Assembly: GCF_000292345.1 (NCBI RefSeq) | Contig: NZ_ALOU01000049.1 | Location: forward strand, 89,030 to 153,029 | Length of the DNA stretch: 64,000 nucleotides | Direction: 5' to 3' | Origin: Cupriavidus sp. BIS7 | GTDB lineage: Bacteria; Pseudomonadota; Gammaproteobacteria; Burkholderiales; Burkholderiaceae | Part shown: positions 27,595-36,364 of the stretch, one piece after another | Position numbering within the stretch: the stretch's first letter is position 1 | Layout of the letters: the number at the start of each line of letters is the position of its first letter | The notes under the pieces: model-generated | The model's database searches: none | What the model was told of the DNA's origin: nothing | The model's input: the letters and a program-made list of their open reading frames with translations, nothing else | Made by a program: the position numbers and the translations under genes

Positions 27595-28863
27595 ATGACC
27601 GCACGAGACAACATGAATCCCGTTGAAACCACACTGACCCAGTACATCGACACAAACCGCCCGCAACAGGAAGCGTTCCTGGCGGAGCTGGTCAAGGTGC
27701 CGTCGGACAACCCCACCGGCGATTGCGAAGCCCATGGCAAGCGCGCCAAGGAACTGCTGGAAGGCCTCGGCTTCAAGGTCGAGGCGCACAAGGTGCCCGA
27801 GGACAAGGTCAAGGCCGCCGGCATGATCAGCGCGACCAACCTGCTGGTGCGCAAGAGCTTCGGCAACGGTGGCCCGACCATCGCCATGAACGCCCACGGC
27901 GACGTCGTTCCCCCGGGCCTGGGCTGGACGAAGGATCCGTACGGCGGCGAGATCGCCGACAGCGAACATGGCCCGGTGATGTACGGCCGTGGCGTGGCCG
28001 TGTCGAAGTCGGACTTCGCAACGTACGCGTATGCAGTGCTGGCGCTGATGGAAGCGGAAAAGCAGGGTGCCAAGCTGAATGGCACCGTGGAGCTGCAATT
28101 CACCTATGACGAGGAAACCGGCGGCGACATCGGCCCGAAGTTCCTGCTCGACGAAGGCCTGACCAAGCCCGACTATGCGATCTCGGCTGGCTTCTCGTAC
28201 GGCATCACGTCGGCGCACAACGGCTGCCTGCACGTGGAAGTCACCGTCAAGGGCAAGCAGGGCCACGCCGCCATGCCGCACACCGGCGTGGACGCGATCG
28301 AGGCCGCAACGCATATCCTGCAGGCGATCTATGGCCTGCGCGCCGAACTGGCCACGCGCAAGAGCAAGGTGCCGGGCATCGACACCGCCACGCTGAACGT
28401 CGGCCTGATCAAGGGCGGCATCAATACCAACGTGGTGCCTGACCTGGTCACGTTCCGCGTGGACCGCCGCATGATTCCGGAAGAAATCGGCTTCGACGCC
28501 GAAGGCGAAATCCGCGCCGTGGTCGAGCGTGCCGCCAAGGAGCGCCCGGGCATCGAGGTGAAGGTGGAGCGCATCATCCTGGCCGAGCCGCTGTCGGAAC
28601 TGCCTGGCGTGGAAAAGCTGATTGGCGCGCTGAAGCAACGTGCCGAGTCCGTGTTCGGCGTGGAGATCCCCGTGCAGGGCGTGCCGCTCTACACCGACGC
28701 GCGCCACTACACGAGCCGCGGCATCCCGACCGTTCTGTACGGTGCCGGCCCGCGCACGCTGATGGAAGCGCGCGGCCACAACTCGGACGAGAACCTGCGC
28801 CTGAACGATCTGAACCGTGCAACCAAGGTGGTGGCGCTGGCGCTGTCCGACCTGATGGGCTGA
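27595..28863 (+). CDS. M20-family metallopeptidase/deacylase (ArgE/DapE group)
   Basis: 422 residues. Metal motifs: MNAHGDVVPPG (His101), GRGVAVSKSD (Asp140), and TYDEETGGD with the catalytic Glu173 and ligand Glu174. A dimerisation (lid) domain lies at about 200-310 with GKQGHAAMPHTGVDA. Enzymes of this group cleave N-acyl amino acids or small peptides. It follows the first M20 gene by 46 bases, suggesting successive steps in breakdown of one N-acylated or N-carbamoylated compound (inferred). Confidence 0.88.
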   Translation: MTARDNMNPVETTLTQYIDTNRPQQEAFLAELVKVPSDNPTGDCEAHGKRAKELLEGLGFKVEAHKVPEDKVKAAGMISATNLLVRKSFGNGGPTIAMNAHGDVVPPGLGWTKDPYGGEIADSEHGPVMYGRGVAVSKSDFATYAYAVLALMEAEKQGAKLNGTVELQFTYDEETGGDIGPKFLLDEGLTKPDYAISAGFSYGITSAHNGCLHVEVTVKGKQGHAAMPHTGVDAIEAATHILQAIYGLRAELATRKSKVPGIDTATLNVGLIKGGINTNVVPDLVTFRVDRRMIPEEIGFDAEGEIRAVVERAAKERPGIEVKVERIILAEPLSELPGVEKLIGALKQRAESVFGVEIPVQGVPLYTDARHYTSRGIPTVLYGAGPRTLMEARGHNSDENLRLNDLNRATKVVALALSDLMG

Positions 28864-28899
28864 CCGGCTCCCTGAGCATTACCCCCTTGTTGTCATGAC

Positions 28900-28933
28900 G
28901 ACCCGCGCGACGCAAGTCCGCGGGTCTTTTTTT
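28900..28933 (+). terminator. Rho-independent terminator after the M20 pair
   Basis: GACCCGCG at 28900-28907 pairs with CGCGGGTC at 28919-28926, followed by seven T. It closes the rightward M20 unit. Confidence 0.88.
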
Positions 28934-28977
28934 ATTCGCCGAGGTCTTCGGCAGGCACGGCCAGGCTGACCGAGCAC

Positions 28978-29595
28978 TCAGTCCGGGAGCGTCTCGTCAC
29001 CCACGCCAAGCGGGCGCTGCATCAGCAGGGTGTCGATCCACTGGCCGTGCTTGAGGCCCACCGATTCGAGCCGGCCGACAGTGCGGAAGCCAAGCCGCTC
29101 GTGCACGGCAACGGAGCCTGCACCTTCGCCGCTCGAGGTCAGCGCCACGACGGCCACCATCTGGCGCCAGGGTCCGGTCTCGCAGCGCGCGATCAGTTCG
29201 GCCAGCAGCGTGCGGCCCAGGCCTTCGCCAGTGTGGCGATGATCGATATAGATCGAATCCTCGATGGCAAAGCGGTAGGCGCTGCGGGCGCGGTAGCTCG
29301 ATGCATAGGCATAGCCAAGGATCTCGCCATCGCGGTCGGCGACGATATACGGCAGGCCCTTCTTGAGAACCTCGCCGAAGCGCTGGCGCATGTCGTCGAC
29401 CGATGGCGCGACTTCCTCGAACGACGCCCTGCCGTGCTGCACATGGTGGGCATAGATGGCCTGGATGGCCGGTACGTCGTCGGGGATAGCGTCGCGCAGC
29501 CGGTACGGCTTGCGCGAAGGAGCGGCGGAAGGCACGGCGGAACAGGAGGCGGTGGCAGATTCGGACACGTTGGATTCTGAGCAGGAGTTGGCCAT
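28978..29595 (-). CDS. GNAT N-acetyltransferase, phosphinothricin-acetyltransferase-like
   Basis: 205 residues. The first 30 are Ser/Ala-rich and poorly conserved. The GNAT fold follows from YRLRDAIPDDVPAIQAIYAHHV, with HTGEGLGRTLL as the acetyl-CoA loop and SVAVHERLGFRTVGRLESVGLKHGQWIDT, which is characteristic of the Pat/Bar group. Chromosomal members often acetylate methionine sulfoximine or sulfone rather than a herbicide. The substrate is unproven. Convergent with the M20 unit. Confidence 0.85.
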   Translation of the reverse strand: MANSCSESNVSESATASCSAVPSAAPSRKPYRLRDAIPDDVPAIQAIYAHHVQHGRASFEEVAPSVDDMRQRFGEVLKKGLPYIVADRDGEILGYAYASSYRARSAYRFAIEDSIYIDHRHTGEGLGRTLLAELIARCETGPWRQMVAVVALTSSGEGAGSVAVHERLGFRTVGRLESVGLKHGQWIDTLLMQRPLGVGDETLPD

Positions 29596-29752
29596 GGCAC
29601 GTCATCGCTGGCCATGGATCAGCAGTGCTTAAGGCGTTGCACGATGCGTGCCAGCCACATGCCGCAACCTTACCGCGCCCTCGCCGCGAGCGGTTGTATA
29701 TAGTGCGGGGTATGGAAAACAGGCCGTCGAAACAGGCCGAAGGGAAGCTGCC

Positions 29753-30112
29753 ATGATCACGATCTACCACAACCCCCGCTGCTCGAAATCGCGCGAAACG
29801 CTCGCGCTGGTCGAGTCCGCGGCGCAGCGCCTGGGCGAACCGATGGAGATCGTCGAATACCTGAAGTCACCGCCGTCGCTGACCACGCTGCGGCAGCTTC
29901 ATACGATGCTGGGCGTTCCGGTGCGCGAAATGATCCGCGATGGCGAAGCCGTCTTCAAGGAACTGGACCTGGCCGACCCCGGCCTGACGGACGCCGAACT
30001 GCTGGCCGCCGTGGCCGACAACCCGATCCTGCTGCAACGGCCCGTGGTGGTGCGCAACCGCCGCGCCGCCATCGGCCGCCCGCCCGAGAACGTCACACCG
30101 CTGCTGGCCTAA
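29753..30112 (+). CDS. arsC: ArsC-family (glutaredoxin-type) reductase
   Basis: 119 residues with the ArsC thioredoxin-like fold and the active site HNPRCSKSRE (Cys10). Downstream it has RPVVVRNRRAAIGRPPENV, where ArsC arginines that bind oxyanion lie. Family members reduce arsenate to arsenite using glutaredoxin/glutathione. The YfgD branch has no proven role. No arsR, arsB or acr3 is nearby, so housekeeping use is possible. The start at 29753 follows AGGGAAGC. Confidence 0.85.
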   Translation: MITIYHNPRCSKSRETLALVESAAQRLGEPMEIVEYLKSPPSLTTLRQLHTMLGVPVREMIRDGEAVFKELDLADPGLTDAELLAAVADNPILLQRPVVVRNRRAAIGRPPENVTPLLA

Positions 30113-30114
30113 AC

Positions 30115-30158
30115 CCGAGGCCGCGCAACGACGCCAGAATCATTTTGATAGTGCCTCC
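30115..30158. mobile_element. Deleted copy of the 26.2-kb MITE-like element
   Basis: Immediately after arsC. CCCGAGG (left end) is joined directly to CGCAACGACGCCAGAATCATT, matching the right arm of the 26151-26267 element, and the copy ends GTGCCTCC. It fits an internal deletion that removed the left arm and centre. Confidence 0.55.
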
Positions 30159-30166
30159 AAATAGAA

Positions 30167-30192
30167 CCGGCCTCCACCAAGGTGGAGGCCGG
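30167..30192. terminator. 12-bp stem between convergent genes, probable bidirectional terminator
   Basis: CCGGCCTCCACC, AA, GGTGGAGGCCGG. A perfect stem between the arsC end and the convergent small membrane gene. T-runs are weak on both sides, so termination strength is uncertain. Confidence 0.55.
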
Positions 30193-30229
30193 CCGGTCAG
30201 ACAGGTGGTTTGCTTCAGGTAGGGTCGTT

Positions 30230-30460
30230 TCAATTGGCGCCCAGCCAGTGCATGACCTCCTGACCGAAAGAGATTCCCGCCAGGACAAGCAGCAGCACGA
30301 CCGCCGTCAGCGCGCTCACATAGATCGTCGCCTTGGCGACTTCCGCATCTTCCGAGGCGGAATGGTGATGGGAAATGACATCGGTGTGCAAACCGGGCCG
30401 ATGGGGCCAGTGCAACCTGCCGGAAAGATCCTTGAGATGGAGATCAGGATGGAATCGCAT
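30230..30460 (-). CDS. Small single-span membrane protein, function unknown
   Basis: 76 residues from MRFHPDLHLKDLSGRLHWPH. The first half is His-rich (HPDLHL, HWPHRPGLH, SHHHS). One membrane span lies at about 45-67 (ATIYVSALTAVVLLLVLAGISF). The start at 30460 follows AGGAGGTGTGACC, a near-perfect ribosome site, so the shorter frame is preferred and expression looks real. No family is recognised. Confidence 0.7.
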   Translation of the reverse strand: MRFHPDLHLKDLSGRLHWPHRPGLHTDVISHHHSASEDAEVAKATIYVSALTAVVLLLVLAGISFGQEVMHWLGAN

Positions 30461-30613
30461 GGTCACACCTCCTCGGCGCACCGTCGGCATTTGCGGGCGG
30501 ACATTCACGCCGCCGTTCGCGTGCTTCTACTATAGGTGACGCCGGCCATGACGCTACCGCTGGGGAAACCGGACGCATGTTGGGTGCCGTACGGAAAATG
30601 CCCCGGCACCTAA

Positions 30614-31264
30614 TCAAGCAGGTGAGGAATCGCTTTCGCTGCCGGGACCGGCTGGTGCGGCCGCCGCGCTGGCCAGCACCGCCTCACGCGCGCGCAGTTC
30701 CGCAAGCATGTTGCAGAACAGGGCCCCCTGCTCCAGCGCGTCGTCCAGGGCCACGTGGGTATGCGGCAGCGGATCGTGCCAGTGGGCCGGGAAGGCGGCC
30801 TTGACCGATTTGCGGTAGGGCCGCCCGGTCAGCGCAAAACCCATCGTCTTGATGTCGAGCGCGGCCCAGCCGAATGGCGAGCGGCCGGCAAACCGCATCA
30901 TGTACCAGAACACCCACGTGAAATCGAAGCCGGCCGGAAACGCTACGAAGACCGGCTTGCCGGGCAGGTTTTCCACCCATTCCACGTAGCGCGGCATCAC
31001 GTCCTCGGGGCGCTGCAGGTCACGCCGGCACGCTGCCCAGGCGTCCGGCTGCGTTTTCCACCATTGCATCTGGGCCGGATGGCCGGCCGCGCCGGGCAGC
31101 GTTTCCAGGTTGGCCGAGAACGTGCCGACCACGGTTTTGTCGGCCAGCATGGCGGCGGACGCGAACGACAGCATCGAGTGCGGCCCCGGGATCGGGCCAT
31201 CGGCCTCCACGTCGGTACTGACGTAGATCTCGGGACGCGTATCCGGCGCCTGCTTCTTCGCCAT
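30614..31264 (-). CDS. DnaQ-like 3'-5' exonuclease family protein
   Basis: 216 residues. The DEDD exonuclease start [10 protein letters not shown] supplies Asp18 and Glu20. Later acidic residues lie in [11 protein letters not shown] and [14 protein letters not shown], where HxxxxD completes the set. Members degrade DNA or RNA ends, and some act on small oligoribonucleotides. Its role here is unknown. The stop of the upstream metallohydrolase is 3 bases before its start, so the two are co-transcribed. Confidence 0.8.
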   Translation of the reverse strand: MAKKQAPDTRPEIYVSTDVEADGPIPGPHSMLSFASAAMLADKTVVGTFSANLETLPGAAGHPAQMQWWKTQPDAWAACRRDLQRPEDVMPRYVEWVENLPGKPVFVAFPAGFDFTWVFWYMMRFAGRSPFGWAALDIKTMGFALTGRPYRKSVKAAFPAHWHDPLPHTHVALDDALEQGALFCNMLAELRAREAVLASAAAAPAGPGSESDSSPA

Positions 31265-31267
31265 GGG

Positions 31268-31918
31268 TCAGGCCACGTCGATCAGGTGATCGGCCACGAA
31301 CGGGTTGTTGCGGCGCTCCTCGCCGAACGTGGAAACGGGGCCGTGGCCGGGCACGAACGTCACGTCGTCGCCAAGTGGCCAGAGCCGCGTGCGGATCGAG
31401 CGGATCAGGTCGGCGTGGTTGCCGCGCGGGAAGTCGGTGCGGCCGATCGAACCGGCAAACAGTACGTCGCCGACGATCGCCAGCTTGTTCGCGCGCGAGA
31501 AAAACACCACGTGGCCGGGCGTGTGGCCGGGGCAGTGGTAGACCTCGAGCGTCTCGTTGCCGAACGTAACGGTGTCGCCGTTTTCAAGCCAGCGGTCCGG
31601 CTCGAACGCCTCGGGGTGACCGAAGCCGAAGCGCCGCGTCTGCTCGGGTAGCTGCTCGATCCAGAAGCGCTCCTGCTGCTGCGGCCCTTCGATCGGAATA
31701 CCGAGCTGGCGCGACAGCGACGCGGCGCCGGCGCAATGGTCCACATGCCCGTGGGTCAGGAAGATCTTCTCCAGCGTGACGCCTTGCTCCTTGACCGCCG
31801 AGAGGATGCGATCGAGATCGCCACCGGGGTCGCATACCGCCGCACGCTGCGTGGTCTCGTCAATCAGCAGCGAACAGTTCTGCTGGAAGGGTGTTACGGG
31901 GATCAGAAGGACTTTCAT
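31268..31918 (-). CDS. Metallo-beta-lactamase-fold hydrolase (glyoxalase II-like, YcbL type)
   Basis: 216 residues with the zinc motif THGHVDHCAG (His56, His58, Asp60, His61), further ligands in HCPGHTPGHV and VGDVLFAGSIGR, and the last His in VPGHGPVSTFGEE. The YcbL subgroup hydrolyses S-lactoylglutathione or related thioesters. It lacks the C-terminal helical domain of true GloB. First gene of a two-gene unit with the exonuclease. Confidence 0.9.
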   Translation of the reverse strand: MKVLLIPVTPFQQNCSLLIDETTQRAAVCDPGGDLDRILSAVKEQGVTLEKIFLTHGHVDHCAGAASLSRQLGIPIEGPQQQERFWIEQLPEQTRRFGFGHPEAFEPDRWLENGDTVTFGNETLEVYHCPGHTPGHVVFFSRANKLAIVGDVLFAGSIGRTDFPRGNHADLIRSIRTRLWPLGDDVTFVPGHGPVSTFGEERRNNPFVADHLIDVA

Positions 31919-32126
31919 TTGTGATCGATGCGGCTATTTTTTGCGGCCGGGCCCGGGGCTGGGCAGGTGGGTCATTGTAGCCGCGCCGTCGTCGGCTTTT
32001 CGAAGCCGCAACGTGGGCTTCCAGACGGAAAGCCCAGCGCAAGGGATGCATGATCCACTCACGTACTGCGTTGCGGTAACCGGCGCAATCCCTTGTCAGG
32101 CCGTGGATTGCGGGCAATTGACATCA

Positions 32127-32146
32127 GTTTGAACACTGTTTGAACA
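32127..32146. promoter_or_regulatory. Direct repeat GTTTGAACA x2, 11-base period, upstream of rlpA
   Basis: GTTTGAACA at 32127-32135 and 32138-32146, one DNA turn apart, just after a TTGACA at about 32118. This may be a tandem binding site in the rlpA promoter. The rest of the 31919-32203 gap shows nothing else. Confidence 0.4.
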
Positions 32147-32203
32147 GATTTCGTAACAAAATCAACGAACTAGCTCCTATCGACTCTGTTAGACTCCGCG
32201 CCT

Positions 32204-32935
32204 ATGCAAAGCCAGCCCGCATTCCGCCTGGAGTCCGTACGCGCCATCGCGCCCGGCTCCAAACGCTTCCTTCGTCAATGCACGATCGTCGTATCGGCAT
32301 TGGTGCTGGCTGCTTGCGCGACACCGCCGGGCGGCGATGCCGACAACGCATCCACGCAGGGTGCGATCTCGACGAAATCTGCCAAGTCGAAGTCGGCCAC
32401 GGCCAAAACGGACGATCGCGGCAGCTGGAACCTGTTCGGCCTGGACGAAAGCACGCAGCCATCGATTGACGGCCTGCGTGCAGACATGGGTACGTTCGAG
32501 CAGCGCGGCATGGCGTCCTGGTATGGCAAGGGCTTCCATGGCCGCAAGACCGCCAATGGCGAACGCTTCGACATGCGCGCCATGACGGCAGCACATCCTT
32601 CATTGCCGCTCGATAGCTGGGTTCTTGTGCGCAACCTGAGCAACAACAAGGTGGCGGTCGTGCGCATCAACGACCGTGGCCCGTACCATGGCAACCGGAT
32701 TCTGGACCTGTCCTACGCGGCGGCCAAGCGCCTGAACTTCGTCAACCACGGAGCCACGCAGGTGGAGATCCGTCGCCTGTCCCGAACTGAAGTGGCGGCC
32801 CTGGGCCCGGAGATCGAGGCGGGAGGCACGGAGGCTGGTGACGGCAGCGGCGCCGATGACATGGACACCGCCAACACGCTGGTACCAACGAAGTCAAAGG
32901 CCAGGAAGTCCACGGCCAAACGCAAGCGCAACTAA
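32204..32935 (+). CDS. rlpA: RlpA-family septal-ring lytic transglycosylase, lipoprotein
   Basis: 243 residues. Signal and lipobox LVLAAC give acylated Cys38. The double-psi beta-barrel spans about 102-190, with GMASWYGKGFHGRKTANGERF and VVRINDRGPYHGNRILDLS, including the catalytic-region Asp of NDRGP. No SPOR domain is present at the C-terminus, which is instead acidic then Lys/Arg-rich (KSKARKSTAKRKRN). RlpA cleaves denuded glycan strands at the septum. Without SPOR, septal targeting must differ. Confidence 0.92.
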   Translation: MQSQPAFRLESVRAIAPGSKRFLRQCTIVVSALVLAACATPPGGDADNASTQGAISTKSAKSKSATAKTDDRGSWNLFGLDESTQPSIDGLRADMGTFEQRGMASWYGKGFHGRKTANGERFDMRAMTAAHPSLPLDSWVLVRNLSNNKVAVVRINDRGPYHGNRILDLSYAAAKRLNFVNHGATQVEIRRLSRTEVAALGPEIEAGGTEAGDGSGADDMDTANTLVPTKSKARKSTAKRKRN

Positions 32936-33019
32936 ATTGCGATGCAGGCCGGCCGGATCGATCCTCTCGTCCCCCGCGCAACCACCGGCCTGAAACTCCC
33001 CTTCCAGATCAGATTTTTC

Positions 33020-33919
33020 TCATTCAGCACGCTGCGCAAGCGCGAGCTGGTAGAGCGCGTCCGTTTTCGCGCCGGTAATCGCCGCCGTCAGCTTGGCGGC
33101 GCGCTTGGCCGGCAGTTCGGCCAGCAGCAGCTTGAGCACCCGTTCGGCCTCGGCATCGGGCGCGTCGTCGGCGCCGGCTTCGGCGCGGCGGGCACCTTCC
33201 ACGACCAGCACGAATTCGCCCTTGCCGCGCGACGCCTCGGCAGCCAGCCAGGCCGGGGCATCGGCCACGGTCAGCACCGGCGTTTCCTCGAACAGCTTGG
33301 TCAGTTCGCGCCCGATCAGCAGCCGGCGGCTGCCGGGCAGGGCGGCTGCCAGCGCGGCGAGGGTGTCGGCAATGCGATGTGGCGCTTCGTAGAGCACCCA
33401 CGCATGGTCAAGCGCGGCCAGCCGGGCAATTTCGTCGGCGCGCGCCTTTGGCTTGCCGGGCAGGAAGCCGACGAACGTGAATCGGCCTTCGCCAGCCTCG
33501 AGCATGTCGCCTGCCACGGACAGCGCTGTGACAGCGGCGCTCGGGCCCGGCAGCGGCACCACGTGCAGGCCGGCCGCGCGCACGGCTTCCACCAGCCGCG
33601 CACCGGGGTCGGAAATGCCGGGCGTACCGGCGTCGGAGACGTAGGCGATGCGTTCGCCCGCGCGCAGCCGTTCGACGATACGGACGGCGGCTTCGCGCTC
33701 GTTGTGCTCGTGCACGGCAACCAGCGGCCGCTGCAGCCCGACGCGCGACAGCAATTGCCCGGTATTGCGGGTGTCTTCGCATGCAATCGCGTCGGCCAGC
33801 CCGAGCACGTGCAGCGCGCGCAGGGACAGGTCGGCGACATTGCCGATCGGCGTGGCCACCACGTACAGGGTGCCCGGCGGGTAGGTCTGCCCGCTGGCCA
33901 GCAAGGTCCAGTCACTCAT
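33020..33919 (-). CDS. rsmI: 16S rRNA 2'-O-methyltransferase RsmI
   Basis: 299 residues of the tetrapyrrole-methylase fold. Family segments: [67 protein letters not shown]. It methylates the ribose of C1402 in 16S rRNA. Its start codon (33919-33917) overlaps the candidate ATG of the divergent yraN, so the two are transcribed back-to-back. The order rsmI/yraN/diaA/dolP matches that of E. coli yraL-yraP. Confidence 0.95.
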   Translation of the reverse strand: MSDWTLLASGQTYPPGTLYVVATPIGNVADLSLRALHVLGLADAIACEDTRNTGQLLSRVGLQRPLVAVHEHNEREAAVRIVERLRAGERIAYVSDAGTPGISDPGARLVEAVRAAGLHVVPLPGPSAAVTALSVAGDMLEAGEGRFTFVGFLPGKPKARADEIARLAALDHAWVLYEAPHRIADTLAALAAALPGSRRLLIGRELTKLFEETPVLTVADAPAWLAAEASRGKGEFVLVVEGARRAEAGADDAPDAEAERVLKLLLAELPAKRAAKLTAAITGAKTDALYQLALAQRAE

Positions 33920-34352
33920 GCTTGGAGAACTTCCGTTGATTCGCTCATTCAAAACCACCACGCCATCCACCACCAGGCAGGGCGCGCTGGCCGAAGACCG
34001 GGCGCTGACCTACCTGCAGCGGCAGGGTTTGGCCGCGGTCGTGCGCAATTATCGCTGCAAAGGCGGCGAGATCGATCTGATCATGCGTGCGGCAGACGAT
34101 ACGCTGGTTTTTGTCGAGGTGCGTCAGCGTAGCGGGCGCGGCTTTGGCGGCGCCGCTGCCAGCGTCACGCCGGCCAAGCAGCGGCGCGTGCTGCGCGCCG
34201 CCAGCCATTACCTGGCCACGCTGGACCGGCTGCCGCCATGCCGGGTGGACGTGGTGGCGATGGAGCCTGGCCGGCTGGAATGGCTGCCCAATGCGTTCGA
34301 CCTCGGCGCGTTGGGTTTCGAAGGCAGCGACAGCGAAGGCGCTGCGTCATAA
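33918..34352 (+). CDS. yraN: YraN/UPF0102 family protein (nuclease-fold)
   Basis: 144 residues of the UPF0102 family with a restriction-endonuclease-like core: [28 protein letters not shown] and [11 protein letters not shown], giving the E...D...ExK-like set, here with Gln in place of Lys. The ATG at 33918 overlaps the rsmI start. A TTG at 33936 with GGAGAA at a proper distance upstream is an equally good start. It is paired with diaA as in E. coli. The biochemical role is unproven. Confidence 0.88.
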   Translation: MLGELPLIRSFKTTTPSTTRQGALAEDRALTYLQRQGLAAVVRNYRCKGGEIDLIMRAADDTLVFVEVRQRSGRGFGGAAASVTPAKQRRVLRAASHYLATLDRLPPCRVDVVAMEPGRLEWLPNAFDLGALGFEGSDSEGAAS

Positions 34353-34970
<618 letters not shown>

Positions 34971-34994
34971 GAGGCTTCTGTGAAAACCGGAAAG

Positions 34995-35070
34995 TTATCC
35001 CCGGTTATCCACAGGCGTACCCACAACGTATTCCACAGGTTTTGCGGTGTCATCCACAGTGATATCCACA
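34995..35070 (+). promoter_or_regulatory. Phased array of six DnaA-box-like sites between diaA and dolP
   Basis: Same-strand 9-mers against TTATCCACA: TTATCCCCG 34995, TTATCCACA 35005 (perfect), GTACCCACA 35017, TATTCCACA 35029, TCATCCACA 35050, ATATCCACA 35062. Start-to-start distances are 10, 12, 12, 21 and 12 bases, near one DNA turn or two. It lies in the 153-base gap between diaA and dolP. DnaA binding is inferred from the motif and the neighbour. Confidence 0.7.
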
Positions 35071-35123
35071 GCCGCGCGACCACCCTGCAACCTGCTGCAA
35101 CCTGATTTATTGCCAAGGACCGC

Positions 35124-35972
35124 ATGACGAACGTGACTATCCAGAAGAAGAATTCCCCGGCCCGCATCGTGCGCACGGCCATCACCGTGGCCGCGCTGGT
35201 GGTGTCGGCCACGCAACTTGCCGGCTGCTTCCCGGTGCTGGCCGGCGCGGTCGGTACCGGTGTGGTGATGGCGACCGATCGCCGCCCCACGGGCACCCAG
35301 ACGATCGATCGCGGCCTGCAGATGGAAATCGACAGCACGCTGGGCTCGCGCTACAACAGCGACCAGGCGCGCGTGGAGACGGCGGTGTTCAACCGCAAGG
35401 TGCTGCTGGTTGGCGAGGCCAGCAATACGGACATCAAGCAGCAGATCGAGCAGTACGTGCGCGGCCTGAAGAACACGCGTGACGTGGTCAACGAGATCCA
35501 GGTCACGGCGTCGCCCAGCTTCATGACGCGCAGCAACGATGCGTACCTGACCAGCAAGGTCAAGACGCAACTGGTCACCACCGAAGGCGTGCCGGCCAAT
35601 TCGATCAAGATCACCACGGACAAGAGCGTGGTCTACTTGCTGGGCATCGTCACCACGGCCGAAGGCGACAAGGCCACGGACGTGGCGCGCAACTCCAGCG
35701 GCGTGCAGAAGGTGGTCAAGGCGTTCGACTACGTGAGCGACTCCGAGCGTGCGCGCCTGGACGCGATGGGCAGTTCGCAGTCCGGCAATACCGGCAGCGA
35801 GGCGGTGGGTACGCCGGCGCCGGTGCAGTCGGTGTCGGGTAGCGCACCAAACGCCCCGGTGACCTCGGATGCGCCCGCGTCGATGGACACGTCGGGCGGG
35901 GCCACCACGAGCCCGGTGGCGGCGCCGGGTTCGTCGCCGGTGGCGCTGCCGCCGGGCCGCAATCTGCCTTGA
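35124..35972 (+). CDS. dolP: BON-domain outer-membrane lipoprotein DolP
   Basis: 282 residues. N-terminal signal with lipobox TQLAGC (Cys near 36). Two BON domains follow (about 65-130 and 145-210), with VKTQLVTTEGVPANSIKITTD in the second. The C-terminal 70 residues are low-complexity, rich in Ser, Gly, Pro and Ala. E. coli DolP (191 residues) lacks this tail and guards outer-membrane integrity at division sites. AAGGA precedes the start. Confidence 0.92.
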   Translation: MTNVTIQKKNSPARIVRTAITVAALVVSATQLAGCFPVLAGAVGTGVVMATDRRPTGTQTIDRGLQMEIDSTLGSRYNSDQARVETAVFNRKVLLVGEASNTDIKQQIEQYVRGLKNTRDVVNEIQVTASPSFMTRSNDAYLTSKVKTQLVTTEGVPANSIKITTDKSVVYLLGIVTTAEGDKATDVARNSSGVQKVVKAFDYVSDSERARLDAMGSSQSGNTGSEAVGTPAPVQSVSGSAPNAPVTSDAPASMDTSGGATTSPVAAPGSSPVALPPGRNLP

Positions 35973-35977
35973 GCACC

Positions 35978-36361
35978 ATGGCATCCCCGCGGCGGTACCT
36001 GTCCGGCATCGTCGCGGGCGCCTGCGCGGCGCCGCTGCTCGCGCTCGCGCAACCGGCATCGGGCCCGCAGCCCGCTGGCCCCGCCGATTCCGGCAAACTG
36101 ACCGTCGAGGCCCAGGCCGCCCGCATGGCGCAGGCGCGCAACCAGGCCGCGTCCTGTGCCATCTGCCATGGCCCTGACGGCAGGCCCCCGGCCGGCAGCC
36201 CGATCCCGCAGCTTGCCGGGCGGCAGCAGGCCGATCTTGTCGAAATGATGCTCGACTACAAGAGCGGCAAGCGGCCCGGAACCGTGATGCCGCAGATCGC
36301 CCGTGGCTATAGCGACGCGGAAATCATCGCCATGGCCGCCTGGTTCGCCGACCAGAAATAA
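35978..36361 (+). CDS. Periplasmic cytochrome c (sulfide-dehydrogenase-type small subunit)
   Basis: 127 residues: signal peptide to about residue 25, then one class I haem c, CAICH at 60-64, with the likely Met ligand in GTVMPQIARGYSD. It is followed after 3 bases by an FccB-like flavoprotein, so it is probably the cytochrome subunit (FccA/SoxE-like) of a flavocytochrome c. It starts 5 bases after the dolP stop, yet function groups it with the sox genes. A TTG nine bases earlier (35969) is an alternative start. Confidence 0.85.
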   Translation: MASPRRYLSGIVAGACAAPLLALAQPASGPQPAGPADSGKLTVEAQAARMAQARNQAASCAICHGPDGRPPAGSPIPQLAGRQQADLVEMMLDYKSGKRPGTVMPQIARGYSDAEIIAMAAWFADQK

Positions 36362-36364
36362 CCA

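Noticed and set aside
26187..28103. A 638-codon minus-strand frame over the M20 genes
   Set aside because: Shadow of two overlapping-context M20 genes with intact metal motifs on the plus strand.
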